Source: Hymenobacter sp. BT730 | Lineage (GTDB): Bacteria; Bacteroidota; Bacteroidia; Cytophagales; Hymenobacteraceae | Length of the DNA stretch: 64,000 bases | Assembly: GCF_030542105.1 (NCBI RefSeq) | Contig: NZ_JAUOFB010000003.1 | Location: 186,001 to 250,000 of the forward strand | Direction of reading: 5' to 3' | Shown: positions 1 through 8,178 of the stretch, piece after piece | Numbering within the stretch: position 1 is the first letter of the stretch | Layout: each line of letters begins with the position of its first letter | Position numbers and translations under genes: made by a program | Notes under the pieces: model-generated | Databases searched by the model: none | What the model was told of the DNA's origin: nothing | The model's input: only the letters and a program-made list of their open reading frames with translations

Positions 1-198
1 AAAGCCACCCTGCCACAAACTCCTCCTGCTTATGTATACCTGCATACGGCAGATGCCCGCGGCATTTTGCGCCAATATGAAGTGCGGGAAGTAACGCAGC
101 GGCATGTTGCCAGCTGGCCTCTGGCTACTTTACAGCCCGGCGACGTTATTCGGGTGTTTTATAAAGGCTACATGGAGGCCTATAAAGTTTCCCGATGA
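1..198 (+). CDS. C-terminal fragment of an unknown protein, cut by the window edge
   Basis: An open frame runs from base 1 to a TGA at 196-198 and gives 65 residues ending in YKVSR. The start lies outside the window. The visible part contains a predicted beta-strand-rich stretch with LQPGDVIRVFYKGY, but I do not recognise a family. Its stop overlaps the ATG of the next gene (ATGA at 195-198), so the two are probably translationally coupled in one operon. The function is unknown. Confidence 0.6.
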   Translation, partial: KATLPQTPPAYVYLHTADARGILRQYEVREVTQRHVASWPLATLQPGDVIRVFYKGYMEAYKVSR

Positions 199-911
199 AA
201 GCACGAGGTATTTTGCTGATAGGATTGGTGGTAGCAGGAGTAGCACACGGTGCCCGGGCACAGCGTGTGCTGGCCTATACCGATGTCAGCGTCGATACAG
301 CTGTGCAGCACTTCGGCCCCAATCGTGCTTACTTTCAGCATTTCTATGCCAGCTATAGCCCGCTGGTCGGCAGCAGCGAACCGGGGGCACCGCTTAAATT
401 TGGTAGCTCAGCAGAAATTATTTTGGGCTGGCGGCAGAAGTGGCGGCTCTCGCAACAGCTGGCAGTAGGCGCCGATGCACAAACCGTGCGACTACACGCC
501 AATCTGCGCCAGACCGATGCTAAAGTAATACCCACTACTAGCCAACATGTGAAAGAAAGCCTCTCTTGGCAGCAAATACAACTGGGCGGCTTTGTGCGCC
601 TGAATGTGGGGCACCGCGGTAATGTGATAGGCCGCTATGTAGATATTGGCGGCTGGGGTGGCTGGGCTTTTTCTACCACCCATGCGTTCAAAGATGAGCC
701 GGTAACGGGTACGGCTTCTGTCATAAAAGTGTCGGAGCATGATTTGAGCTATGCCGTCCGCTGGCAGTATGGCCTGCATGCCCGCTTGGGTACTTCGCGC
801 TATGCGTTAGTGGTGCGGCGGAGGTTTTCTCCGTTGTTTAAAGGAGCAGAAGCAAGTGCCTGGCCAGAACTACCTAGATTTAGTGCGGGAATAGAGGTGG
901 GTTTGCTTTAG
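195..911 (+). CDS. Exported outer-membrane beta-barrel-like protein
   Basis: A 238-residue protein with a clear signal peptide (hydrophobic residues 5-17, likely cleavage after ARAQ near residue 23). The rest alternates polar and aromatic residues in the way of short transmembrane beta strands, with repeated glycine-rich turns (IGGWGGWAF near residue 152), and ends in an apolar strand. This fits a small outer-membrane barrel, but no family motif is visible. It overlaps the preceding gene by 4 nt, so the pair is probably co-transcribed. The function is unknown; the barrel assignment is inference from strand pattern and signal peptide. Confidence 0.65.
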   Translation: MKARGILLIGLVVAGVAHGARAQRVLAYTDVSVDTAVQHFGPNRAYFQHFYASYSPLVGSSEPGAPLKFGSSAEIILGWRQKWRLSQQLAVGADAQTVRLHANLRQTDAKVIPTTSQHVKESLSWQQIQLGGFVRLNVGHRGNVIGRYVDIGGWGGWAFSTTHAFKDEPVTGTASVIKVSEHDLSYAVRWQYGLHARLGTSRYALVVRRRFSPLFKGAEASAWPELPRFSAGIEVGLL

Positions 912-1064
912 TTGGAAGGATGCTTAACTTCCGGCCCATTCCCGCGTAGAAGCCGATAAATACCGCTCTGCGGCGTTTCTCTGCCTACTTGTGTTCCCGG
1001 GCCCCGCTTGTGTGGTTTGCCCGCGCAGGTATTTACACCTTGCCCGACGCTGTTTCGCTCTCAA

Positions 1065-1664
1065 ATGAAAAAACTATTTCTCCCTGTTGTCTTTGCTGCT
1101 TTGCTGGTGCAGTCGTCCTGTATTACGACAGAGCGTGAATCGGCAACTTCTAAAAACCCCGACCGGGTGTTTACCCCTACGCCTGAGGGCCAGCGTGCCC
1201 GCCTTACCCCAAAAAGTGTACTGAATAGCGTACGGACCACCCATCAGTTCTCCGACCCCAAGTCCAAAGATATTTTTATTCTACTGTTGCAAGGCACCAA
1301 GATCCTCAATAGTCAGGCTCGTTTCCTGATCATCAGCAGTAAAGGCGACACGCTTCGCAATGAGGTGATGCCTGCCCTGGCTTTGCTGGATGAGCGGGAA
1401 CTGGAAGACCCTCAGGCCGCCACAGTGCGCGACAAGGAAATTGGTATTCTAAAGGGAATGAACAATTTCTTCAAGGATGACCGGTTTACCTCGCCGGCTA
1501 TTCCCCGCTCCATGACGGAAGCTGCGGTATCTGATCAGGAAGCCTGGCAGGCCGTGCGCGAAGACAATAAATCGGTGGGTTTTGATTACGTAACTGCCGG
1601 TCGGAAAGAGCGCCGTATTGCTTTTTCCCGCAAACTGAATAAAGCCGTGATAGTAGCGGAATAA
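1065..1664 (+). CDS. Hypothetical lipoprotein
   Basis: A 199-residue protein. I chose the ATG at 1065 because it gives a standard lipoprotein signal: MKKLFLPVV, then a hydrophobic run and the lipobox VQSSC with Cys near residue 19. An in-frame ATG at 1008 would bury that signal. The mature part is predicted alpha/beta, with a YVTAGRKERRIAF stretch near the C-terminus. I do not recognise the family. It is followed by a strong stem-loop shared with the convergent M23 peptidase gene. Confidence 0.65.
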   Translation: MKKLFLPVVFAALLVQSSCITTERESATSKNPDRVFTPTPEGQRARLTPKSVLNSVRTTHQFSDPKSKDIFILLLQGTKILNSQARFLIISSKGDTLRNEVMPALALLDERELEDPQAATVRDKEIGILKGMNNFFKDDRFTSPAIPRSMTEAAVSDQEAWQAVREDNKSVGFDYVTAGRKERRIAFSRKLNKAVIVAE

Positions 1665-1687
1665 CTACATCTGCACATTAGTTAAAA

Positions 1688-1730
1688 CAGAAAGGCTCCT
1701 GCCATTGCGGCGGGAGCCTTTCTGTTTTTT
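1688..1730 (+). terminator. Stem-loop terminator
   Basis: A 16-bp stem (CAGAAAGGCTCCTGCC pairing with GGCGGGAGCCTTTCTG, one G-U) around a short loop is followed by six T. It lies between the convergent genes ending at 1664 and 1804. Confidence 0.85.
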
Positions 1731-1803
1731 GCGGCTTTATTTCTGAAGCTACAGCATCCAATCCAGAAAAAGACAAGCAGGCAATTAGGTCTGCGCTTTT
1801 ACT

Positions 1804-3177
1804 TCAGGACGTTGGCAACGGTAGCTGCAGCCAGCCCAGCAAGCCAGTGGCACTTTGCACCAGCTTATAACCTGCATATTCGCCCAATATCCGCACAGCG
1901 CTGCGGGCCGGTAGCGCATCAAGCGCAGGTGCCCCGGCCTGAGGCAGGGTAAGTAGGGTAGATGCTGCCGAAAGGGTTTCCTGCCTGATATAATCAGTGG
2001 CCACAGTTACCGCCCGTATGGGTACGTAGCCTACCTGTCCATCCGGTCGTTCCACCCGAAACCACTCGGCTTGGGCCCCCAAAACATATAAGACAGTATT
2101 ACGTGGCAGGCGGGCCAGGGAAGACGCGTTACGAGCCGGGCTACGTTGAAAATCGGTGGCTTTTTCCCGTACTCGCACCCAGTGACCCAGGCGTAGGGGA
2201 GTGCTCCGGGGGGCTAATGGAGACGCATCGGCGCGGCGCACAAAAGGATATGGATCTACGGCGCCCAGGCCGGCGCGGTATATGCCAAAATGCAGATGAG
2301 GGACGGTGGTGCGGGCATTTCCTGTATTGCCGACTAACCCCAGCGTATCTCCAATGCGGACCTGCTGCCCTGGATGTACCAGTTGCTGATCAAGGTGGGC
2401 GTAATATAGGTGCTGTCTGTGCCGGGCATCCGTCAGCCAGATTACTTTACCACCGCGGGGCGTTTCACTTACCCGCGTAATGTATCCTTCCGTAGCCGCC
2501 ACCACCGGCGTGCCTCGGCGGGCAAAAATATCAATGCCTTCGTGCAGCCGGGCGCCCTGGTCGCGCGCTGCGCCCCAGAAAGAGCCTACCGCCACATCCG
2601 ACTTGCCCAGCACCGGGAAGCCCAGCGAAGGTGCCCGCTGAATGCGCAGTGTGTAGCGGCCCGTGCGCAAGAGTTCCGGCTGCACCCGCAGCAAATGCTG
2701 GCGGTCATCTTCGGCTACATAGCTAAAGGCAAAGCTGGCCGTGTCGGCGGAGGCCAGGGCTTTAGGAGCTGCCTGGTCTATCGGAAGCTCAAACGCATCC
2801 AGAAATATCTGCGCCTGCGTGCCGGGCGCCAGGGTTAAACGCACCTGCACGGTTTCACCCGCCCGCACGGCGTAGCGGTAGGAGGCAGCTGTGGCCCGCT
2901 CGGCGCGAAAAAAGCCGGTTTCCTCAAAGGGCAGCGTTACCACCAGGGAATCGTGCAGGGCTTTTTCAGCCGCAGACAGCCAGTCACGGCCCAGGGCAGT
3001 GTGGTCCAGGCCAACCTGCTGCAGCTTACGGGCATACACCTCGTGCGGTGTAGTAGGCTGATGAAAAAGGCCCTGCAGCGTCTGCTGCTTGCCGCAGGCC
3101 GTAAACAGCAGAAGCAGCAAGACATAGGAAATGCGGGAAAGGAAGGTCGTTGGCAAGAGATTCACGTATAAAGTCAA
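1804..3177 (-). CDS. M23-family peptidase lipoprotein with two SH3-like domains
   Basis: A 457-residue protein. The N-terminus is a lipoprotein signal with lipobox FTAC (Cys near residue 28). Residues about 200-310 are an M23/LytM domain with the zinc ligands H212 and D216 (LHEGIDIF) and the HLHFG motif at 294-298, so the catalytic set looks intact. Residues about 325-455 read as two bacterial SH3-like modules, which usually bind peptidoglycan. Known family members cleave peptide cross-links in the cell wall. The likely role is periplasmic wall remodelling from a membrane anchor. It is convergent with the lipoprotein gene upstream in the window and divergent from the HMG-CoA lyase-like gene. 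Confidence 0.88.
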   Translation of the reverse strand: MTLYVNLLPTTFLSRISYVLLLLLFTACGKQQTLQGLFHQPTTPHEVYARKLQQVGLDHTALGRDWLSAAEKALHDSLVVTLPFEETGFFRAERATAASYRYAVRAGETVQVRLTLAPGTQAQIFLDAFELPIDQAAPKALASADTASFAFSYVAEDDRQHLLRVQPELLRTGRYTLRIQRAPSLGFPVLGKSDVAVGSFWGAARDQGARLHEGIDIFARRGTPVVAATEGYITRVSETPRGGKVIWLTDARHRQHLYYAHLDQQLVHPGQQVRIGDTLGLVGNTGNARTTVPHLHFGIYRAGLGAVDPYPFVRRADASPLAPRSTPLRLGHWVRVREKATDFQRSPARNASSLARLPRNTVLYVLGAQAEWFRVERPDGQVGYVPIRAVTVATDYIRQETLSAASTLLTLPQAGAPALDALPARSAVRILGEYAGYKLVQSATGLLGWLQLPLPTS

Positions 3178-3253
3178 CCTGAAAAACCCCGGTCAGTTGC
3201 CATAGGTTCGCTTTTTCAACCTTTGAAGCAGCAGACCCTTTCGCAGGCTTTTC

Positions 3254-3261
3254 TACCTTTG
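3254..3261 (+). promoter_or_regulatory. Probable -7 promoter element (TACCTTTG)
   Basis: TACCTTTG matches the Bacteroidota -7 consensus TAnnTTTG and lies 24 nt upstream of the chosen start at 3286. It supports that start, because the longer frame from 3223 would begin upstream of the promoter. I see no convincing -33 element. Confidence 0.5.
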
Positions 3262-3285
3262 CCTTCCACCCTTTTTTTGCTCTCG

Positions 3286-4137
3286 ATGAAGCTTGTTGAA
3301 TGCCCCCGTGACGCCATGCAAGGTTGGTCGGAGTTTATCCCCACGGCCCGCAAAACCGAATACCTCAACGCCCTATTGCGCGTGGGTTTCGATACGCTGG
3401 ATTTTGGCTCCTTTGTATCAGCCAAAGCCATTCCGCAGCTGGCCGACACGGCCGAGGTGCTGGAAGGACTGGACCTAAGCCAGTCGGGCACGCGGCTGCT
3501 GGCTATTGTGGCTAACCTGCGGGGCGCCGAAACGGCAGCCCTGCATCCCCAGATCCGGTATATTGGCTTCCCGCTCTCCGTTTCTGAAACCTTTCAGCAG
3601 CGCAATACCAATAAAAGCATTGCCCAGGCTCTGGATGAGGTAGCCGCTATTCAGGAAGTATGTGCGCGCACCGGCCAGGAGCAGGTAGTATACCTGAGTA
3701 TGGGTTTCGGCAACCCCTACGGTGACGCCTGGAGCCCGGCAGTGTTGGGTGAGTTCACCCAAAAGCTGGACGCGCTTAAAGTGGGCATAGTAGCTCTTTC
3801 CGATACCATTGGGGCCTCTGTGCCCGCTACCATTGCCCCCCCATTTCTGGAGCTGACGGCTGCTTTTCCCCACATTGAGTTTGGCGCCCACCTGCACACC
3901 ACCCCGGATACCTGGCAGGAAAAAGTACAGGCTGCCTATGAAGCCGGTTGCCGCCGATTTGATGGGGCGCTAGGCGGGTATGGCGGCTGCCCTATGGCAA
4001 CCGACACCTTAACCGGTAATATGCCCACGGAGAACCTCATTGGCTTTGCCGCCGCACATGGCGAGGATTTGCGGCTGCATATGGATGCCCTGCAAGAGGC
4101 GCAGGCGCTAAGCCAGACCATATTTACTGCTCACTAA
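3286..4137 (+). CDS. Hydroxymethylglutaryl-CoA lyase-like (HMGL) family enzyme
   Basis: A 283-residue TIM-barrel protein. It opens with VECPRDAMQG, the HMGL-family motif that carries the catalytic Arg and metal-binding Asp (commonly RD). Further on, HLHTT near residue 205 gives the metal-binding His pair, and GALGGYGGCPMA near residue 228 is the glycine-rich loop with the active-site Cys. HMG-CoA lyase splits HMG-CoA into acetyl-CoA and acetoacetate in leucine and ketone-body metabolism. The start at 3286 is preferred over an in-frame ATG at 3223 because a -7 promoter motif lies between them. A related aldolase of the same family cannot be excluded. Confidence 0.88.
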   Translation: MKLVECPRDAMQGWSEFIPTARKTEYLNALLRVGFDTLDFGSFVSAKAIPQLADTAEVLEGLDLSQSGTRLLAIVANLRGAETAALHPQIRYIGFPLSVSETFQQRNTNKSIAQALDEVAAIQEVCARTGQEQVVYLSMGFGNPYGDAWSPAVLGEFTQKLDALKVGIVALSDTIGASVPATIAPPFLELTAAFPHIEFGAHLHTTPDTWQEKVQAAYEAGCRRFDGALGGYGGCPMATDTLTGNMPTENLIGFAAAHGEDLRLHMDALQEAQALSQTIFTAH

Positions 4138-4163
4138 AATCGGCTCCGGATTCTCATAAAGCA

Positions 4164-4212
4164 CCCAATAAAAAGTCTCTTGCCTGCATTAGGCAAGAGA
4201 CTTTTTATTGGG
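4164..4212. terminator. Bidirectional stem-loop terminator
   Basis: A perfect 22-bp inverted repeat (CCCAATAAAAAGTCTCTTGC and its complement) encloses a 5-nt loop. A and T runs on each arm serve both convergent genes, the HMGL gene and cyanophycinase. Confidence 0.88.
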
Positions 4213-4233
4213 GAAGAACTTCCTCCGGCTGCA

Positions 4234-5145
4234 TCAGGCATACATGCGGGGCTCAATGGGTAGCGTAAACCGCTCACCGCTACTGAGCATGTGCAAACGC
4301 AGGCCCCGCAGGGTAAAAGGAGTGTTAGGGGCTATTTCGTGGATGTTGGTAGAAGAGCACTCCTTAGCATCCAGCACCATCACCAAACCGCTGCCAATGA
4401 TTTCCAGGTCGCGGCCATTGGTCACCAGCACCGCGGTATCTTCTTCAATTCCTAAGCCCACGCAGGCTGGGTTAGTAGCCAGAATCTGGGCCATGCGCAC
4501 AATGCGGCCCCGGGCCACAAAGTGGGTGTCTACAGCTACGTCGTGCATTAGCTCCAGCCCGGTAGTAATATGAATTTCGCCCTTCAGAAAGCCGGCATCG
4601 TCTTTCCCCTGGTAAATCATGGGTGTAGACATGGCCGTGGCGCCGGCACTGGTGCCGGCTATCAAGAGCCCGTCGTGCGCATAGCGCTTCTGAATACAAT
4701 GCTGAAGCGCAGTACCGCCCAAGAGGGCTGTCAGCCGGAGCTGGTCGCCGCCGGTAAAGAGCAATGACCCGGCTTTTTCCAGTAAAGCAATTGTTTTCGG
4801 GCTGTTTGCTTCTTCCCGGGTGCGGATATCCAATATTTCCACTTTGGGCCCATCCAGCCGTCCAAACGCTTTTACATAGGCGTTGGCCGAGTCTCTGGGC
4901 TCTTCAGAAGCGGTAGGGATAACCAAAATAGGGCCTTTAGAACCGGTTTCATCCACCATGCGCTGCAGCACCGCCATAGAAGTGAAATTCCGATTTTCAG
5001 CTTCTTCTTTCTCTTCCTTGGTTTGCTCATCGCCTTTGCTCTCATGCCCACCGATGAGCAGCAACTTGCCCTTGGGAAGTGGGCAGGAATTGGTGGCTTT
5101 GGGTAGAGCATCAGCCGATGCATGGGCTTTGCGTTTGGTAGCCAT
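4234..5145 (-). CDS. cphB: Cyanophycinase (peptidase S51)
   Basis: A 303-residue protein matching the cyanophycinase family. It has the FTGGDQ motif at 130-135 and the nucleophile elbow GTSAGA with Ser166, followed by an IVRMAQILATNP segment and a GLGIEEDTA motif that are typical of the family. Cyanophycinase releases beta-Asp-Arg dipeptides from the storage polymer cyanophycin. Residues 36-55 form a charged Lys/Glu-rich insertion (ESKGDEQTKEEKEEAENR), which is usual in this subgroup. No cyanophycin synthetase or isoaspartyl dipeptidase is visible in the window. No signal peptide is seen, so it is probably cytoplasmic. Confidence 0.88.
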   Translation of the reverse strand: MATKRKAHASADALPKATNSCPLPKGKLLLIGGHESKGDEQTKEEKEEAENRNFTSMAVLQRMVDETGSKGPILVIPTASEEPRDSANAYVKAFGRLDGPKVEILDIRTREEANSPKTIALLEKAGSLLFTGGDQLRLTALLGGTALQHCIQKRYAHDGLLIAGTSAGATAMSTPMIYQGKDDAGFLKGEIHITTGLELMHDVAVDTHFVARGRIVRMAQILATNPACVGLGIEEDTAVLVTNGRDLEIIGSGLVMVLDAKECSSTNIHEIAPNTPFTLRGLRLHMLSSGERFTLPIEPRMYA

Positions 5146-5362
5146 AAAGGAGGGCTCTGAAAGTAAGAATTGATACTTAAGAAGGTGCTTGTTGTACGCC
5201 GGGCGGGAAGAGATGTTAAGGCAGAGTATATTATGACCTTTGCGCCAACATGGATGTAAAAGTTGGCCAGCTAATTAGGCATTGCCTTCGGAAAACGAGT
5301 GCCAGCCTTCCTGCTTGGTTGACTATCTTGGCTCCGGATTCTGCCTATTCAACCTCGCCTCT

Positions 5363-6103
5363 ATGCCTGCCGTCGACCTGTTTATTCCGTGCTTTGTGGA
5401 CCAGATTTTCCCTCAAACCGCCATGAATATGGTGAAGGTGCTGGAAGCCGTTGGTTGCCAGGTGCACTACAATGCCAACCAGACCTGCTGCGGCCAGCCC
5501 GCCTACAATGCTGGATACAAAGCGGAAAGCTGCACTGTGGCCCGCAAGTTTCTAAACGACTTTCCACCCTCTACCGATGCCTCAGATCGGTATATCGTGA
5601 GCCCTTCGGCCTCCTGTGTGGGTATGGTGCGCAATGCGTATGCTGAGCTGTTTGAGGGTACGCCCGACCAAACCCGCTACTACGGCCTGCAGCGGCGCAT
5701 TTTTGAAATGACCGAGTTTCTGGTAGATGTGCTCGGCATTACGGAAATACCCGGGGCCGTGCTGCCAGGCAAATACACTTACCACGATTCCTGTTCCGCC
5801 TTGCGCGAATGCGGCATTCGGGAAGCACCTCGGCAGTTGTTAGATGCCGTGCAGGGCCTGGAGCGCATTGAAATGGCCGAAACAGAAACCTGCTGCGGAT
5901 TTGGCGGCACCTTTGCCGTGAAGTTTGAAGCTATTTCCGTGGCTATGGCTGAGCAAAAAGTAGAACACGCCCTGGCCACCGGCGCGGAGTACCTTATCAG
6001 CACTGACACCAGCTGCCTGATGCATCTGGATGCCTACATCCGTCGCCAGCAGAAGCCTATTAAAACTATGCACGTGGCTGATGTACTGGCCAGCGGATGG
6101 TAG
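5363..6103 (+). CDS. LutA/YkgE-like (Fe-S)-binding oxidoreductase subunit
   Basis: A 246-residue protein made of two cysteine-rich CCG domains. The first has CCGQPAYNAG at 42-51, the second HDSCSALRECG near 141-151 and CCGFGGTF at 177-184. These cysteines bind Fe-S clusters in LutA, GlcF and heterodisulfide-reductase-like subunits. LutA with LutB and LutC oxidises L-lactate in many bacteria, but no lutB or lutC lies next to this gene. I chose the ATG at 5363 because MPAVDLFIPCFVDQ is the normal N-terminus of the family; an upstream in-frame ATG at 5282 adds a non-conserved stretch. Confidence 0.85.
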   Translation: MPAVDLFIPCFVDQIFPQTAMNMVKVLEAVGCQVHYNANQTCCGQPAYNAGYKAESCTVARKFLNDFPPSTDASDRYIVSPSASCVGMVRNAYAELFEGTPDQTRYYGLQRRIFEMTEFLVDVLGITEIPGAVLPGKYTYHDSCSALRECGIREAPRQLLDAVQGLERIEMAETETCCGFGGTFAVKFEAISVAMAEQKVEHALATGAEYLISTDTSCLMHLDAYIRRQQKPIKTMHVADVLASGW

Positions 6104-6140
6104 TTTTTTTGTTAGGTAATAATAGATTTGGATTGAGAAT

Positions 6141-6185
6141 ATTAAAAAAGCCCTTGTCATAACACATGACAAGGGCTTTTTTAAT
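6141..6185. terminator. Bidirectional stem-loop terminator
   Basis: A perfect 20-bp inverted repeat (ATTAAAAAAGCCCTTGTCAT and complement, loop AACAC) lies between the convergent LutA-like gene and dapA, with a T run on each strand. Confidence 0.88.
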
Positions 6186-6236
6186 ACTGATCTTATGTAT
6201 GAGAATGGTTGATGTCATCCCCTGCATATAAAACTG

Positions 6237-7148
6237 CTAAAGCAGCTTCTGGATTCTTTCTTTCAGCCCGGAGGAAGCTTCCATTAAAGGCAGGCGGACT
6301 GCACTCGAGCACAGCCCCAGGCCCTCCAACGCAGCTTTCACGCCCACAGGGTTGCTTTCCTCATACATCAGGGGGTTGATATCAAGGAAACCGAAGAGCA
6401 GCTTGCTGGCCGCCGGATAGTTACCTGCCAGCGCCTGCCGTACCATATCGGTAAAGCGGTGGGGAAAGGCATTGGCCAGAACGGATATAACGCCCTCGGC
6501 CCCAAAGGAAATCATGGAGGTAGTTAGCGTATCCTCGCCACTGATCAGCATAAAGCTTTTAGGCTTGCCGGCCGCAATAGCCATGCACTGTTCCATATTG
6601 CCACTGGCTTCTTTAATCCCAATAATGTTCGGGTGCTGGGCCAGTCGTAGGGTGGTAACCGCCGTCATGTTGGACATGGTACGGCCGGGAACGTTATAGA
6701 GAATAATAGGCAGGGGGGAAGCTTCCGCCAACCTTAGAAAATGCTGTACAATGCCTGCCTGGGAGGGCTTGTTGTAGGCCGGGCTGACCGAGAGTATGGC
6801 CGAAACACCGGCGAGGTCGGTGGAGCGGAGCTGAGCTTCTACGGCCGCAGTATTGTTGCCGCCAATGCCATATACCAGCGGCACACGGCCTTTCACCTGC
6901 TGGCGCACAACGTCCAGAATGCCTTTGCGCTCATCGTCAGTGAGCGTCGGCGACTCTGCCGTTGTCCCATTGATAACCAGATATTCTACTCCTCCTTCAA
7001 TCGTAAAATCTACGAGGCGGCGCAGGGCAGCATAGTCGATTGAATGCTCTGGAGCAGTAGTAAAGGGAGTAACCAAGGCCACGCCCGTGCCCTGAAGAGC
7101 CGAGCGCAACGAGTTACCGGAAGGAAGACGTGCATCAAGTTTGTCCAT
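6237..7148 (-). CDS. dapA: 4-hydroxy-tetrahydrodipicolinate synthase
   Basis: A 303-residue TIM-barrel enzyme that condenses pyruvate with aspartate semialdehyde in the first step of the diaminopimelate/lysine branch. Visible motifs are GTTAESPTL (pyruvate-binding Thr pair), the YNVPGRT loop with the catalytic Tyr, and GIKEASGN with the Schiff-base Lys. The start at 7148 (MDKLDARLP) fits the family length; an upstream in-frame ATG at 7235 adds 29 unconserved residues and would include the likely promoter. dapD of the same pathway is 51 kb away in this window, so lysine genes are scattered here. Confidence 0.93.
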   Translation of the reverse strand: MDKLDARLPSGNSLRSALQGTGVALVTPFTTAPEHSIDYAALRRLVDFTIEGGVEYLVINGTTAESPTLTDDERKGILDVVRQQVKGRVPLVYGIGGNNTAAVEAQLRSTDLAGVSAILSVSPAYNKPSQAGIVQHFLRLAEASPLPIILYNVPGRTMSNMTAVTTLRLAQHPNIIGIKEASGNMEQCMAIAAGKPKSFMLISGEDTLTTSMISFGAEGVISVLANAFPHRFTDMVRQALAGNYPAASKLLFGFLDINPLMYEESNPVGVKAALEGLGLCSSAVRLPLMEASSGLKERIQKLL

Positions 7149-7190
7149 GCGGCAAATAAGCTGTTGATTTGTAAAGTGGACGAGCCGGGG

Positions 7191-7198
7191 CGAAGGTA
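7191..7198 (-). promoter_or_regulatory. Possible -7 promoter element of dapA (TACCTTCG)
   Basis: Read on the minus strand this is TACCTTCG, one base off TAnnTTTG, 42 nt upstream of the dapA start. The same variant occurs upstream of icmF (41006-41013). No clear -33 element is seen. Confidence 0.35.
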
Positions 7199-7272
7199 CT
7201 GAAAGCCCGGGCTTCCTCGCTTTTTTTCCTTCCAAATGGCTTGGCGGCTATGCCAGGTCGCTTTTTGCTTAC

Positions 7273-8178
7273 ATGCTTCGTTTCCGTACCCCGCTTTTCC
7301 TGGCTTCGGCCACTTTCGCTGCCGGCCTCTCGCTCAGCAGCTGTGAAACCAAACCTGCCGCCGCTACCGAGCAAACTGTTAAGGCGCCTGCTGCTGCCGA
7401 TACCACGGCCGCTGGCAATGCTTCGGCTTCGCAGGCTCCCGCTCCCGACCCCAGCAGCATTCCGGCCAATAAAGTAGCCGACGCGGCCGCCATTACGGCC
7501 CGCCCACAGGTACCTATTCTTTGCTACCACCAAATCCGGGACTGGCGCGCCAAAGATTCCAAGGGCGCCAAAGACTATATTGTGCCGGTTGCCGAGTTTA
7601 AAAAGCAGATTAAGATGCTGGCTGATAGTGGCTACCACACCATTCTGCCTGATCAGCTGTATGCCTATCTCACTACCGGTGCTAAGCTGCCCAGCAAGCC
7701 CGTTATGCTCACCTTCGACGACACCGACCTGGACCAGTTTACTGTAGCCAAGCCCGAGATGGACAAGCATGGCTTCAAAGGCGTGTTTTTTGTGATGACA
7801 GTGAGCCTGGGCCGGCCCAACTATATGACCAAAGCGCAGGTAAAGCAGCTTTCGGATGAAGGCCACGTTATTGGCTCACACACCTGGGACCACCACAACG
7901 TGAAGAAATACCAGGGGCAGGACTGGGTAACGCAAATTGAGAAGCCCACTAAAACCCTGGAGGAAATTACCGGCAAAGACATCAAGTACTTCGCCTTCCC
8001 CTTTGGCCTGTGGAATACCCAAGCTATTCCGGAGCTGAAAAAGCGCGGTATGGTAGCGGCCTTTGTACTGGCTGAAAAGCGCGACCAGCAGGATCCGCTC
8101 TTCACCATCCGCCGCATTATTGCCAGTGGCTACTGGAGCCCTCGCACGCTGCACAACAGCATGGTAAACAGCTTTTAG
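7273..8178 (+). CDS. Polysaccharide deacetylase (NodB/CE4) lipoprotein
   Basis: A 301-residue protein. The lipoprotein signal ends in LSSC (Cys near residue 24) and is followed by an Ala/Pro-rich linker to about residue 75. The NodB domain shows VPILCYHQI, the LTFDDTDLDQF motif with catalytic Asp residues, and SHTWDHHNV with the metal-binding His pair. CE4 enzymes remove N- or O-acetyl groups from polysaccharides such as poly-GlcNAc or peptidoglycan. Its 3' end overlaps the 3' end of the membrane glycosyltransferase gene by 4 nt, so the two are tightly packed and convergent. A role in modifying the polymer made by that synthase is inference. Confidence 0.87.
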   Translation: MLRFRTPLFLASATFAAGLSLSSCETKPAAATEQTVKAPAAADTTAAGNASASQAPAPDPSSIPANKVADAAAITARPQVPILCYHQIRDWRAKDSKGAKDYIVPVAEFKKQIKMLADSGYHTILPDQLYAYLTTGAKLPSKPVMLTFDDTDLDQFTVAKPEMDKHGFKGVFFVMTVSLGRPNYMTKAQVKQLSDEGHVIGSHTWDHHNVKKYQGQDWVTQIEKPTKTLEEITGKDIKYFAFPFGLWNTQAIPELKKRGMVAAFVLAEKRDQQDPLFTIRRIIASGYWSPRTLHNSMVNSF

